DNA from: Candidatus Obscuribacter sp.
GTDB taxonomy: Bacteria > Cyanobacteriota > Vampirovibrionia > Obscuribacterales > Obscuribacteraceae
Reading direction: 5' to 3'
Assembly: GCA_016712465.1 (NCBI GenBank)
Contig: JADJQZ010000001.1
Span: 6,820,001 to 6,884,000 of the forward strand
Length of the DNA stretch: 64,000 nt
The first letter of the stretch is position 1. Every line of letters starts with the position of its first letter. The position numbers and the translations under genes were made by a program. The notes beneath the pieces were generated by a model, which saw only the letters and a program-made list of their open reading frames with translations, was not told the origin of the DNA and ran no database searches. Shown in pieces: positions 17,858 to 28,492 of this stretch.

Positions 17858-20557
17858 TCAGGAGGCGCGCTTGCGGCCGGTCTTGCCCTTCTTGCTGCGA
17901 CGCCCTTTCATGGACGTGACAGTGTCGTTGAGGCTAGCCAGCTTCTCTTCCAGGCTCTTGACCTGGCTGGCCAGATCGCCTTCCTGCTTGGCTTTCTCTT
18001 CTGCCGCCGCCTGCTTCTCGCCCTCCGCCTTGGCCTTGACGCTTTCGCGGATGCCGTCGGCGGTTTCGGTGATCAGTCGGCGGATGCGACCGTCGTGGGA
18101 GGTGTTCTTCAGTTTGTCGAGAACCGGCAGAGAGTCCGGATTCTTGGCTTCACCCAGGGCTGCCACCAGGGACATGCGCAGGGTGAACTGACGACCCTCT
18201 TCCGAATCGGTGAGATCGTGCAGCGCTTTCAGGGCGCTTTCGGACTTGGCGGCAAACTTGCCCAGGCAAGCGATAGCCGCCGGGCGAGCCTGCCAGGGCT
18301 TGCCGGCACCGGCCAGTTCGGCGGCCAGTTCCACGGCGCGGTCATCCTTGAGCTCAGCGAGACCGCCGAGGGCGCCGATGGCCACGATGTCGTTCCAGGA
18401 GGTGATGGTGGTGGCATGCTTGAGCACGTCGAAGCCATCTTTCCACTGGGTGCGACCAAGGGCGTTGGCGGCGTCGGCCAGAACGAACTGGCTCTTTTCC
18501 TTGCCGCCGGTGATCATGCCGGCCAGCAACTTGCCCACCGCTTCCGTCTTGTAGTTGCCCAGGGCGTTGACCACGGCGCGGCGCACCTTGGGCTGCTTGA
18601 CCTTGACCAGGCTGATGAGACCGTCGCGCGCGGCGTCGGTGTTCATGGTGCCCAGGCAGGCAGCGATTTCGGCGCTGACGCCCCAGAAGAACTTGTCCCG
18701 GGCGGCCTTGACCAGCACCGGCACCACATCGTCGGTACCGAGCTTGGCCAGGTGCTGAGCAGCGTAGACGCGGCCCATCACGGAGGGGTCGTTGGCCACC
18801 TGGTAGACGAGCATGCTCTTGGGCACGTCCAGCTCCAGCTTCTTGAGCACCCAGTTGGTGGGGTCGAAGCGGAACATGACGGGCTTCTTGTCGAGGGCGA
18901 AGCTGAAGCTGTGCTCGGCTTCTTCCACGGTGACCGTGACCAGCTTGCGGCTGCCGTCGGCAAAGTCGAAGCTGAGTTCGATGGGCATGGTGAAGAGTCC
19001 GGTCTCAGCCTCGACCTTCTGGGTCTGCTGCACCTTGACCGTGGCAAGCTTTTGCTTGTCGTCCCACTTGTAGCTCACCTTGTACTCGGGGTAGCCGGCG
19101 CCGAAGACCCACTGGTCGAAGAACTGCCGCAGGTTCCTGCCGGTGGTCTTTTCGAAAGCCCGGATCAGGTCCAGGGTCTCCACCGGCTGGTACATGTTGT
19201 CCTGGTAGTAGTTCTTGATCGAGGCGTAGTAGGCCTCGGTGCCCACCAGGTAGCGAAGCATGTGCCGCACCAGTCCGCCCTTCTGATAGAGGTGCCGGTC
19301 GAAGAGTTCGATGGGCTCCCGGTAGGTGTGGCAGACGATGGGGCGGCGGTAGCGACGATCCTCGGCGAAGTAGGTGCGAGCCAGTCCGTAGACATAGTGG
19401 TCGCGAGCCTTTTCGCCCCAGATTGCTTCCACGGCTTCCACTTCGCCATAGGTGGCGCCACCTTCGTTGAGCCAGCCATGGGCCCACTCATTGCAGGTGG
19501 TGAGGTCGCCGTTCCAGTGGTGGTTGAGTTCGTGGGCGTTGAGACGCACCTCTGCCAGGCGCTGTTCCTCACGGGTGGAGGCGTCGCCCAGAATGCGGTC
19601 CGTCATGACGGTGATGGTGGTGTTCTCCATGCCGCCGAAGATGAAGTCCTGCACGAAGACCTGAGCGTACTTGTAAGCCCAGGGGTACTCGACGCCGTAG
19701 AGGCGCGAGTAGAGCGCCACCAGTTCAGCCGTGCCTTTGAAGTACTCGCGTGCCCGCTCCAGGAGCGACGGATGCACGTAGGCTTCCACCTTCAGCTCGC
19801 CGTACTTCTCTTCCAGCTTGACGAACTCGCCCACGGCCAGAGCCATCAGGTAGCAGGAGTGGGGCTTGTCCAGGTGCCAGTGGAAGGTGCGGCTGCCATC
19901 CGGGTTATCCTTCTCGCTGAGAAGGGCGCCGTTGGAGAGACCGGTGAAGCCTTTGGGCACGGTCACCACCACTTCCGAGGTCATCTTGTGGTTGGGATGG
20001 TCGGCTTCGGCCACCGGGAACCAGTGGTGCGAATCGTCGTCCTGACCCTGGGTCCAGACCTGATACGGCTTGTCGGTGTAGAAGGGCGTTGGCCCGGTGA
20101 AGTAGATGCCCAACTTGGGGGTGAGAGTGCGGTAGGTCAGCTCGACGGTGAGTTTTTCACCTTTGGCGAGAGACTTTCCGAGCTGCACTGTTACACCTTT
20201 GGCCTGTTCCTCGAAAGAGAGGGCTTGGCCGGAGGTGGTGACCTTCTCGATCTTAAGGTCTTCGGCAGCGAAGAAAATGCTCGTCACGGGCTTGTCGATG
20301 GGTTCCACCGTGGTCTGGCAGAGTCCGCCCATGGTTTTCTTCATGGGGTCGACAGCGAGGACGAGTTTGACATGGTTTACCCGGACGTTCAGGTCCGGAG
20401 CGTAGCGCTTCTTGGTGCCGGGCAGTGCAAAGGGTTTGCGACCGCTCGCTCCATCGACGCGCTGGGAAAGATTACGCCACCAGTGCATGTGACCGCAGCA
20501 GTTGGCGTGCTCGCTGAGATTGCCAGCAAGCTCGGCATTGAGAGCCGTGTGTGCCAT
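17858..20557 (-). CDS. M1 family zinc aminopeptidase with C-terminal HEAT-like repeats
   Basis: Encodes 899 residues; ATG at 20557 with AAGGA 8 bases before it. It removes N-terminal amino acids from peptides. The exopeptidase motif GGMEN is at residues 308-312 and the zinc site is HELNH (342-346) with Glu365 in NEGG. Residues ~1-200 form the beta-sandwich domain. From ~600 to 850 there are helical HEAT-like repeats (for example VYAAQHLAKLGTDDVVPVLV), and the last ~60 residues are a charged coiled coil ending in a basic tail (KGRRSKKGKTGRKR). No signal peptide. The HEAT-like part and basic tail suggest a scaffold or binding partner beyond the catalytic role. Confidence 0.92.
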   Translation of the reverse strand: MAHTALNAELAGNLSEHANCCGHMHWWRNLSQRVDGASGRKPFALPGTKKRYAPDLNVRVNHVKLVLAVDPMKKTMGGLCQTTVEPIDKPVTSIFFAAEDLKIEKVTTSGQALSFEEQAKGVTVQLGKSLAKGEKLTVELTYRTLTPKLGIYFTGPTPFYTDKPYQVWTQGQDDDSHHWFPVAEADHPNHKMTSEVVVTVPKGFTGLSNGALLSEKDNPDGSRTFHWHLDKPHSCYLMALAVGEFVKLEEKYGELKVEAYVHPSLLERAREYFKGTAELVALYSRLYGVEYPWAYKYAQVFVQDFIFGGMENTTITVMTDRILGDASTREEQRLAEVRLNAHELNHHWNGDLTTCNEWAHGWLNEGGATYGEVEAVEAIWGEKARDHYVYGLARTYFAEDRRYRRPIVCHTYREPIELFDRHLYQKGGLVRHMLRYLVGTEAYYASIKNYYQDNMYQPVETLDLIRAFEKTTGRNLRQFFDQWVFGAGYPEYKVSYKWDDKQKLATVKVQQTQKVEAETGLFTMPIELSFDFADGSRKLVTVTVEEAEHSFSFALDKKPVMFRFDPTNWVLKKLELDVPKSMLVYQVANDPSVMGRVYAAQHLAKLGTDDVVPVLVKAARDKFFWGVSAEIAACLGTMNTDAARDGLISLVKVKQPKVRRAVVNALGNYKTEAVGKLLAGMITGGKEKSQFVLADAANALGRTQWKDGFDVLKHATTITSWNDIVAIGALGGLAELKDDRAVELAAELAGAGKPWQARPAAIACLGKFAAKSESALKALHDLTDSEEGRQFTLRMSLVAALGEAKNPDSLPVLDKLKNTSHDGRIRRLITETADGIRESVKAKAEGEKQAAAEEKAKQEGDLASQVKSLEEKLASLNDTVTSMKGRRSKKGKTGRKRAS

Positions 20558-21275
20558 AGTGAGTTCCTTTTCTACCAGCCCTGGCAGCGCCAATCCCGCT
20601 CACCTACTTGATGAGCTGTTGTCCGTGGATTCTGTGGCAGTCTGCTTGGGCTGAGTTAGTTTTATGAAAATGAAAGAAGATGGGTTGGGAGAAGGAATGA
20701 CAACTCCGTCAACCTAATAAGCACTGTATATAAACTACAAGCGCGGGAGTATTACTTCTTTTTCGCTTTTCAACTGAGCTTCTACGAAAGGTTCTGGAAG
20801 CATAGTCTGACTGTGCAGCTATTTTATAAAACCTGCTTCACGGACAGTCGAATGGATAGCGCAGGGGTGCTAACTGTTGCCAGCGTAGCCGCGCAAATTG
20901 TCTGAAATTCTCACGGCCGGCATCTTGAAGACCTCGCGCCGGGGCTTGTTTACCCGGGATGCTGGCATGGTTATGGCTGGATGGGTTTTGTCGGACCGTT
21001 CCCCTTGTTAACACAAGGGTTTGGCACAAGTTGATTCTGTCAATAAAAACCTTTAGGAGTAAGGGTATCTCAACCCTCCCGACCTGTTTCTCTAATAAGC
21101 CTTAAATTCAGCCACTCTCCCTGCTTTCCTTCTTCACCCATTCGGTTTGTTACCGAACGAGCCTGAATGACTTGGAATAGGAGTTCTTGAGAACTGGCTG
21201 TTGGCAAGGCTGAAGTAACGGAGTAACTATCGGCGAGCGTCGCACCTGGTCCAAAATCTGCCTGGGCTCAGGCTT
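20558..21275. other. gene-free region
   Basis: No gene supported. It is AT-rich around 20650-20790, upstream of the M1 gene, and probably holds that gene's promoter. A small GC stem followed by a short T run on the minus strand (21260-21273) may end the cupin gene. An interrupted palindrome (agttc/gaact) lies near 21182-21195. Confidence 0.5.
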
Positions 21276-21626
21276 TTACTGCGCGCGGTTGTAGTCGTCC
21301 TCGTAGCGGACTATGTCCTCTTCGGGGAAAGCGTCGCCTGTCTGCACTTCGATGAATTCGAGCGGTGTGTTTCCCAGACATGCGATGCGGTGTTTGACTC
21401 CACGTCCCACATAGATGTGTTGTCCATACCGGACGGCTATTGTTTCATCATCCAGAGTCACTTCCCCGACGCCGGCCACAACCACCCAGTGTTCGTCTCT
21501 GTGTGCGTGGCTTTGCAGACTCAGTCTTTGGCCGGGATTAACTACAAGGCGCTTTACCTTGGTGTTGGCCTGGTCGATAAGCACATAGAAGGCTCCCCAG
21601 GGGCGTTCTTCGTGTGATTGAGACAT
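21276..21626 (-). CDS. cupin-domain protein, mannose-6-phosphate isomerase type II C-terminal-like
   Basis: Encodes 116 residues, ATG at 21626 with GAGGG upstream. It is a single cupin barrel: RPWGAFYVLID, then LVVNPGQRLSLQSHAHRDEHW with the metal-binding histidines, and later GQHIYVGRGVKHRI and PLEFIEVQTG. This matches the C-terminal isomerase domain of bifunctional ManC/AlgA enzymes (mannose-6-phosphate isomerase), here as a stand-alone protein without the guanylyltransferase domain. It could interconvert mannose- and fructose-6-phosphate or act as a related sugar-binding cupin. The plus-strand GH15-like gene diverges from it, a possible carbohydrate link. Confidence 0.85.
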   Translation of the reverse strand: MSQSHEERPWGAFYVLIDQANTKVKRLVVNPGQRLSLQSHAHRDEHWVVVAGVGEVTLDDETIAVRYGQHIYVGRGVKHRIACLGNTPLEFIEVQTGDAFPEEDIVRYEDDYNRAQ

Positions 21627-21863
21627 GGTTCCCTCTGTTTGGTGACAGCAATATCCTAACATCCGCGCGCACCAGGCTTGACCCCAAGCTTGCTGTCGCG
21701 CCTGGCAGAACTTTTCACGAGCTCCAGCCCTGCCCGGAAACGGCATGGAAGAGACTCACAACGGCTCACCTTCCCAGGTGAAGCGAACATCCACTTTCTA
21801 TCTTTCAAACGAAGCATCGCTTGCTGTGCTCGCTAGGCGGCAGGCGAACTGAAGGAGACTATT

Positions 21864-23261
21864 ATGAACACGCACACCTCACCATTCGCGGGCGCGTCTG
21901 CAATTGATCCCTCTGCTGTCCAGGTGCCTCAGGCCAAGAACAGCGAGCTCGGTCAGCTGATCCGCCCCAACTACAGCCTGGCCGAACTGGAAGCCGTCCG
22001 CAAGGCGCTGGTCGAACACAAGACCCTGCGTCTGCGTCGCTACAGCTCGGGTGGGCATTCCGCCGTCACCGTGGTCGAACAGGACGACAAGACCCTGGAA
22101 GCGGCCATCGATGGACTCCTGGTCTTTCACTGGGACCGGGACAACATCATGCAGACCCTGGCTGAATTGCGTTTCGCCGAAGACGCGGAACTCAATCAGG
22201 GGCTGAACATCGCTCCCGACGCCTGGCGCAAGGGGCTTCTCGCCAGCCTCATCCACCACAAGAAGCGCGACTTCCGGTTCATGGACATCATCCTGGACCG
22301 CGCTTCCGGATTGCCGCACGACTACATGCGTCGGCCGCACATCCGCTACAACCCCATCTCCCTCGAGGAAGTGGGTGATCCCTGGGGTCATGGACAGAAC
22401 GACTCGCTGTCGTTCATCAACTTCATGACCTACTACGCCATCAACAGCGGTCGGCTCAACCTGCTCGACAGCGACGTGGCCGACCTGGCGCTTTCCTTCT
22501 CGGCTCTCACCCATGCCTTCTTCTGGAAGGTGAATGTGTGGCAGGACCGGGATCTGGGCGCCTGGGAAGACTGCGTCGGCGTGCACTGGTCTTCCGTGGC
22601 CTGTGCCCTGATCAGCTTGCGCGAGCAGCTGGTGTACATGTCCAAGACCTCCGGCATCAAGTACAACAAGGACGGTCACGACCTCCATGTCGATGCCAAC
22701 GGCGTGTCCCAGCTGATCGAGAAGTGCGAAGCCAAGTTGCGGCAGCTCGGTATCAACGAGTTCGTCGAGGACAACGGCCACAAGCGCGACGCCGACCTGG
22801 CTCAGATCAACCCGCTCTTGCTGGCCGCCTTCAGCGGCAAGCCGGTGCTGGATGACGCCAATACGGTGGCCGTGCTGGAGAACGTGGAGCGCGTGCTGAT
22901 GAGCCCCATCGGCATTCGTCGCTATCTGAACGATCGCTGGGACGGGCGCATCAACCGCGATGACCTGGCCCCCGGCGAGGAAGCTCAGTGGTGCCATGGT
23001 TCGCCGCAGATGTCCTACATCTGGGGTGATCTCTACCTGCGCACCGGCGACGAGCGCTACTTCCAGAAGCAGCTCTTCCACTTCAACCGTGGCCTGGCTT
23101 CGGTGAGCCCCCGCTGGCTCATGCCGGAAGCCTGGATCATCGACCAGCGCTCGCGTCAGTGGGTGCCGGATGCCAACGAACCCCTGGCCTGGGCTCAGTC
23201 CATGCTGGGACTTTCGCTGGCGCAGATGAAGGCCAGCCTGCTCAAGCGCAACGGGCGCTAG
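21864..23261 (+). CDS. GH15-like / phosphorylase-kinase-like alpha-barrel protein
   Basis: Encodes 465 residues with GAAGGAG upstream of the ATG. The sequence resembles the alpha/alpha-barrel glucoamylase family (GH15) and the related phosphorylase kinase alpha/beta subunits: HIRYNP....EEVGDPWGHGQNDSL, GVHWSSVACAL, then GIRRYLNDRWDGRIN and AQWCHGSPQMSYIWGDLYLRTGD near the C terminus. No signal peptide, so it acts inside the cell. Catalytic glutamates could not be assigned, so hydrolysis of glucans is only possible; a regulatory or non-catalytic barrel is equally likely. A strong terminator follows at 23280. Confidence 0.7.
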   Translation: MNTHTSPFAGASAIDPSAVQVPQAKNSELGQLIRPNYSLAELEAVRKALVEHKTLRLRRYSSGGHSAVTVVEQDDKTLEAAIDGLLVFHWDRDNIMQTLAELRFAEDAELNQGLNIAPDAWRKGLLASLIHHKKRDFRFMDIILDRASGLPHDYMRRPHIRYNPISLEEVGDPWGHGQNDSLSFINFMTYYAINSGRLNLLDSDVADLALSFSALTHAFFWKVNVWQDRDLGAWEDCVGVHWSSVACALISLREQLVYMSKTSGIKYNKDGHDLHVDANGVSQLIEKCEAKLRQLGINEFVEDNGHKRDADLAQINPLLLAAFSGKPVLDDANTVAVLENVERVLMSPIGIRRYLNDRWDGRINRDDLAPGEEAQWCHGSPQMSYIWGDLYLRTGDERYFQKQLFHFNRGLASVSPRWLMPEAWIIDQRSRQWVPDANEPLAWAQSMLGLSLAQMKASLLKRNGR

Positions 23262-23279
23262 AGCTGAGTCGTCTCGAGA

Positions 23280-23335
23280 GCGGCAGTTCCCATTCAACGG
23301 GAACTGCCGCTTCTCCTTTCTTTTTGTTCTTTTTC
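23280..23335 (+). terminator. strong intrinsic terminator
   Basis: A 12-bp perfect stem (23280-23291 with 23299-23310), 7-base loop, then a long T-rich run with TTTTT twice. It ends the GH15-like gene. Confidence 0.93.
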
Positions 23336-23367
23336 GCACTTGCGCTTTAGATTTACAGGAGGTTGCC

Positions 23368-24084
23368 GTGAAAAGCACCCCGATTCCAAGGCTCCTCATG
23401 CTGGCATTCAGCGTGGCGTTCTGGGCCTACTTCTTCAATTCCGTCACCATGGCAGTGGGTCTCATGGCCCTCATCGCCGTGCATGAATTCGGGCACATGC
23501 TGGCGGCGCTCAGGCTTGGTCTGAGGGCTTCCTGGCCGGAGTTTACTCCCCTTGGTGCCTATGTGCGCGTGGAAGGCGAGCGTTCCATCGCCGACGAGAC
23601 CTATATCAAGCTTGCCGGACCGCTTCTGGGCGGACTGGCCAGTCTCGTCACCATGCTGGGCGGCTTTGCTCTTTCTTTGCCGGCCATGATGGAGGTAGGC
23701 GCTTTCGGCGTCTTCCTCAATCTGCTCAACTTGCTGCCCCTCGACCCTCTGGATGGCGGCTCCTTTGCCCAACTTCTGGGAGGTCCGCTCTTCGGGCGCT
23801 TCGCCTGGGTCTTTGGTGGGCTCGTCTTTCTGCCGGTCTTCTGGTACCTGGTCAGCATCAGCCCCATGAACATCGTATTTGGAGCTTTCATTGCCCTGGG
23901 AGCCTTCGCCGCCTCCGGTGCGCGCACCAGGCAGTGGCTCAAGCCCGAATACTTCCAGATTAGCGGCGGTAAGCGGCTGGTTATGCTCTGCGCCTATCTT
24001 CTGGTGGCGGCTCTTCTTGGCACCTTCTACGCCAAACCGGACCTGATTGCCGAACTGGCTTTTCTGCTTGGTCTTGGCGTTTAG
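23368..24084 (+). CDS. M50 family membrane metalloprotease (site-2 protease type)
   Basis: Encodes 238 residues from a GTG start preceded by a textbook AGGAGG. The zinc motif HEFGH occurs in ALIAVHEFGHMLAALRLG within an early membrane helix, and the third ligand lies in NLLPLDPLDGGSF, both features of intramembrane site-2 proteases. About five to six hydrophobic helices. It is short and lacks a PDZ domain, like the minimal M50 proteins of cyanobacteria and other bacteria. Substrates are unknown; related enzymes cut membrane-bound anti-sigma factors or transcription factors. It sits just past the terminator of the upstream gene, so it needs its own promoter. Confidence 0.87.
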   Translation: MKSTPIPRLLMLAFSVAFWAYFFNSVTMAVGLMALIAVHEFGHMLAALRLGLRASWPEFTPLGAYVRVEGERSIADETYIKLAGPLLGGLASLVTMLGGFALSLPAMMEVGAFGVFLNLLNLLPLDPLDGGSFAQLLGGPLFGRFAWVFGGLVFLPVFWYLVSISPMNIVFGAFIALGAFAASGARTRQWLKPEYFQISGGKRLVMLCAYLLVAALLGTFYAKPDLIAELAFLLGLGV

Positions 24085-24340
24085 TAAGGACACCGGCGCC
24101 GATAGTTTTTGCACTCGTTTCGCCCGGCACTGGTTGAATTTTCCAGAGTCGGGCGGGACGTGCTGCAATATTTTTTTTCTCAGTTCCTTTCCTGAGTACT
24201 CGATGCAGGCGCTTCCGAAAACGAGGAAGAATCCTACTTCTTAAGTCTTACCGTTAAGATACTACGGCTTACAGTGAACTACCCCAAAATAATTTCTACA
24301 AAAAATTTGTACCGAAAAGCGAAAACTGTCTGTTGTGGGG

Positions 24341-24841
24341 TTATGGCAACTTTTCCAATTGCACCGAAGGGAAATTCGCTTTCTTAACAACATAGTTCAG
24401 ATGATCGCTTAAATCGCCAAACTGCATTCGAGTTAATCGGGAAGTAACTCCCAGTGTATTTGGCGCCCATTTAATACTTACGGTAATGCCGGTTTTTTGA
24501 AGCAGCCATTGATAGGGGCTCTTACACGAAATAGCAGTAAGCTTTTTACAAATTTGCTCATCCAACGACTTAGAGCCAGCACTCAGCATCGTCTGATCAA
24601 TAGTTAACAACCCATTTTCATTGACAGTGAACGAATATTCGGCTTTGATTGGTTTTGACAACAAAGCGGAAATTTCGTTCTCAACATTGGCATCAAACAG
24701 CAGCAAACTGTCATTAGTGCTTTGCATAATTTGCTCGCCGGTGGGATTTGGAACACTGACTGTTACGTCACTGGCGAACACCGACAGTGGAAAGCAGGAC
24801 AGGAAAATATAGAAACAACAGGTCAGGTAGGAATTTTTCAC
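24341..24841 (-). CDS. exported TonB-C-like protein
   Basis: Encodes 166 residues from a GTG start with GAGG about 10 bases upstream. A signal peptide is clear: MKNSYL, hydrophobic core CCFYIFLSCFPLSVFA, cut near ASD. The mature part contains a TonB-C-like pattern (FTVNENGLLTIDQTMLSAGSKSLDEQICKKL), the beta-alpha-beta fold found in TonB C termini and many small periplasmic proteins, but there is no TonB N-terminal anchor or proline-rich spacer. It resembles the interrupted gene at 28493-28978. Function unknown; likely periplasmic. Base composition is lower in GC than the genes before 24 kb. Confidence 0.7.
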   Translation of the reverse strand: MKNSYLTCCFYIFLSCFPLSVFASDVTVSVPNPTGEQIMQSTNDSLLLFDANVENEISALLSKPIKAEYSFTVNENGLLTIDQTMLSAGSKSLDEQICKKLTAISCKSPYQWLLQKTGITVSIKWAPNTLGVTSRLTRMQFGDLSDHLNYVVKKANFPSVQLEKLP

Positions 24842-24889
24842 AGAGTTAAGACCTCAGTATGAGTTGTTTAGTTTAGCTTACCGTTCCCG

Positions 24890-24929
24890 GGCAAAAAGAA
24901 AAAGGTCGGTCGTCTTAAGGCGACCGACC
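24890..24929 (-). terminator. strong intrinsic terminator
   Basis: An 11-base arm pair (24904-24914 with 24919-24929) with one internal wobble and a TTAA loop, followed on the minus strand by TTTTTCTTTTT. It ends the large exported-protein gene. Confidence 0.92.
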
Positions 24930-24955
24930 AGATTGAAAACCCTCAATAAGAGAGC

Positions 24956-27900
24956 TTAAGGAGCCACTGAGCAAGAGCCGCTAGGGCTCAGCGTGTCTGG
25001 ATTGGGCTTCGGATTGCCCAATCGCTCAGCTTCTGCCCAGGCGCGGCTACAAACAAAATAGCTATCATCCAAAGTGATGCCTTTAGAGTTATCGAAAACC
25101 TTGTCAGTCATAGGTCTCGCACCCTGATTGCCGACAAGATTGTGACCGAATGACTGAGCGTGAACTTCAGCAAAAGAGCCCCAAATGCTGTTTTCGATCA
25201 ATACTGTCAGGATAGTTTGGTTATCCTGGGCTGATGCATAGTCAGCAGCAAGGACCGGATTACCGTTTTCATCAGCAACACAAACAGCTTGATTGCCCCT
25301 GTTGAGATCAACAACGCCTTCAAATGGAGGCTTTGCAGCACTTACAACAGTTTGCCCATTGAGTTGGTAGCTAGTAGGGGCACAGGGATCACGGCGAACT
25401 TTGGTTTGGGTGCCAGGAATAGTCAACCAATCCAAGTCATAGCCATCACGAGCGATGTATGTTTTATAGACATCGGTAGTGGAGACATCATCGTCGCTTC
25501 TAGAAACTCCGACAGCATGTCCAAATTCATGAGCGGCGACTTCTGTCACTTGGAATTGGTTGTAGTTCGGCGGAGTACTGGTAGTTTGACCAATGCTACC
25601 CTTCTGCCAGATGGAGACATAAGCACGACCACCACCTCGAATATTCAAGGTATAGCTGCCATGCCGTAGGTCGGCCAAATCGTTGAATGCAGTATTGTGA
25701 TAACTTCCGTCGGTAAACACATAGATGGAAACGCGCTTTTGAGCGAAAAGGTTGCGGATTCCGTCGAGAGCCGCACTTTTCGCCAAGTTCAGAGGAGCCA
25801 GGTCAATGGCGTTGGGACTCTCACGAGTGAATGTACAAAGCCGATAGTGACTCGGCCAAACAATACTCGGATCAGGATAGTCACGGCACGGAACGCCATT
25901 CACATCCACCAACTCACCCTTCTTTGGAGCCAAGTTTTGGCGAGCAGCGATTGCTGGGGTTCCATCGCTTTGCGTTCCATCAAGAATCGCAATTCTGTCG
26001 AATTGGTCAGGAGTGTGATTGACGGTAATTTCACCACCATTGCCATTGGCACCCGCTTTAGCTCTTATGGCAGTTTGAGGATCAACCAGGTTTGCCCCAA
26101 CGAAGGTAACTTCCGATGAAAGTAACCCGATGATCCCACCATCACTGTCATCTGAAGATACAGAAGCATCAACAGCTAGGGAATCACGTACCTTGATTTT
26201 GGCAGAAGGCTCAACCTTGACGGTGCCACCGTTGCCTGAGACACCTCCGCCGTTGGCCGAAATGCGAATGGCTCTATTACCGCCACCCAAGATCAGATCC
26301 GAAGAGCCTATTTTCAGAAGGACAGCAAAAGGACCGGCGGAATCAAGCGGATTCTTAACGGCATTACCTGTGCCGTTTGGTGCTCCATCTGCACGAATCG
26401 CCGCATGCGTGGTAGCACCAAGAACAAAGGACTTGGTATCAACGGAGATAATACCGCCGTCACCGGCTGAATCCGCTCCATTAGCGCGGATGACAATGTT
26501 GCCGCTTGATGGATCGGTTACAGAGTCCAGGGCGGTCAAAGAAGTCTGATCAGCTTTCACCTGAATGATACCACCAGCCGCTGGACCTCCAGAGGCGGGA
26601 GCCTGTCCATTCGCATCCAACACCCAATTGCCGACGTTGTTAACCGTCAGCCCCGGCCTGGTACCGTTGACCGTGCCAAAGAAGCCAACATTGATTCTGT
26701 GAAGAGTCTGCCCGCGAGAGCGAACGGTGACATCACCGCCATTGAAAGCCAGGGGATAACCGGAAACATTGACTGCGGCTGTATTGCCGTCAGAACGCAA
26801 AACTATCTGAGCATTGCCTTCCACGCCGTCAATGGTCAGTGGTCCATCCTTAGCCAGCTCAGCAGAACTAAACGTGAAATTCCAGGGCATCCGATTGACG
26901 TCAGACGTAAGACCGGTCGGCACAAGATAGCCCTGTGGCGAGATGTTTACCAGAGAAAAGTAACCGGGGTAGCCATTGCCGTCGTTGAGAATTTTGAGCC
27001 CGTTCGTGCCGTCACCACGGTACTTGACCTTCTCTACGCAGATAAAGATCTGGTGCCCCATTCCGGGTGCCGTCTCACTCTGGTTGTTTGAGATAATCGT
27101 GCCTGGCTGTACGTCTAGAGTTTTGGCCAGCAAAATTATCATGCCGGCGCCCTGATTGTTGGTCATGTCGCCGTTTACATTGAGCGTACCCGTGGGCAGA
27201 AAAATGGTTCCCAGGTTGGAGTTCATGAGGATCATGCCGGCACGAGACTGAGTGGCCCGCACTTTGATTGCGGCCATGTCAACCACGCGAATGCTGCCTG
27301 TACTGAACCGTCCTCCCATGGTGATATACACACCGCCTTGCATGAAGACCGGGTCTGTTCCCCTCCAATGGTGGTGTGAGTGATGAGGTCGCCGTTCACC
27401 CCGTTAAGAGCACCGGCACTGCCGATGACAAATTCAGCCGTGTCGGCTGCTATGCCACCGTTTCGGTAAGCTTCTATCTGGATGCCGCCCATCTTGACAC
27501 TGGCAGCCCCCAGACCGCCATCTGTGCGGATGGTTTTAGTGCTAATAGGACCTACTGCCCGCAGGAGCACATTGGAGTGAACGCTCGGGTCTTGCGGCAC
27601 TGCCTGCAGTTTACTGGCAACAATCGGTCCGTCAATTTGGATGTCCCAGGTCGCACCTTCCGCGCCGTTAAGACCGGCATCGACTTGCACCGAATTGCCG
27701 GTTTCAAGAGCCTTGGTCTCAATTCTGTTCTGCGGAGATTGCAGCAAAATATCGCTGTTCTGGCTTGATGCCTTCTTTCTGAGCTTCAGCTCGCCGCCGC
27801 CGTTTGTTCTAATGGTGACTTTGCCGACGCTCTGAATCTCAGACTTCACATCGACGGTAGTGGCATCGATTGTGAGAGTGCCGTCAACAATGAGAGTGGC

Positions 27901-28074
27901 GCCGGTGTCGATAACACAGGCCGTGTCAGAAACAGTTGCGTCACCGGTAACGTGGTTGGGGATACTTGCGCAGTCGCCGACATATGGGGCGGCATGCGCT
28001 AGTTGAGCGTAAGCCAGGAAGGCTAACGCGAACGGGGTGACGGCTAAGCTTAGCCATCGTTTTCTTGGTTTCAT
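24956..28074 (-). pseudogene. large exported beta-helix protein with zincin motif, one frameshift
   Basis: The ATG at 28074 has AAGGA upstream and starts a signal peptide (KRWLSLAVTPFALAFLAYAQLAHA, cut before APYVG). The mature protein is rich in Gly, Asn, Thr and Asp with repeated short beta-strands, as in right-handed beta-helix or filamentous haemagglutinin-like proteins. At about 27355-27360, in a GGGG run, one base appears missing: restoring it joins ...HTTIGG to GTDPVFMQGGVYITMGG and yields ~1038 residues. Near residue ~620 of the second part is VAAHEFGHAVGVSRSDDD, an HExxHxxG zinc-protease-type motif, but the usual third ligand position (H or D, three after the Gly) is Arg. It may be a secreted protease or an adhesin carrying a degenerate site. 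Possibly real inactivation, possibly a sequencing error. Confidence 0.75.
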
Positions 28075-28492
28075 ATGGTTTCCTTTTTCAAGGTTTATGG
28101 AGGGTTGGATTGGATTGGTTAATGTCTATCCAGCAGCATCTGTTAATAGGCAGCAAAAACCGGAACGGCAAAGCCGAGCTGATTGCTTGCTTGTAGTTAC
28201 TTACCGGGTAAGTGTTTGGAAGGGTTGCTGTTGAAACAAATGAAGATAGTGACTACCTGACCATCGGCGATAGAGTGCTTGCATTCCAGCTTTGCAACCA
28301 GCAAGACAATTGGCGTCATCTTACGATTCGAAAAAAAATAGCGCCTGCTTCCGTCAAATCAACAATTCCTTTGGTTTGTCGATTGGCTGAAAGGCACAAC
28401 TATGCAGGTGAAAGCTCGCGCTGACCCAGCCCCCCAAGTAAATCGGCCTGCCGCCTTTGTAACTATAATTGCCACTGTCAGGAGAGATTGAT
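28075..28492. other. divergent intergenic region
   Basis: About 420 bases between two divergently oriented exported-protein genes, AT-rich in its last 200 bases. It must hold both promoters, but no convincing -35/-10 pair was pinned down. No gene seen. Confidence 0.5.

Noticed and set aside
17699..20611. 970-codon open frame on the plus strand
   Set aside because: Antisense shadow of the M1 aminopeptidase gene in GC-rich sequence. The minus strand has complete catalytic motifs and a good start; this frame has no recognisable domain.
21879..23399. 506-codon minus-strand open frame
   Set aside because: Shadow of the GH15-like gene, which has a strong start and terminator on the other strand.
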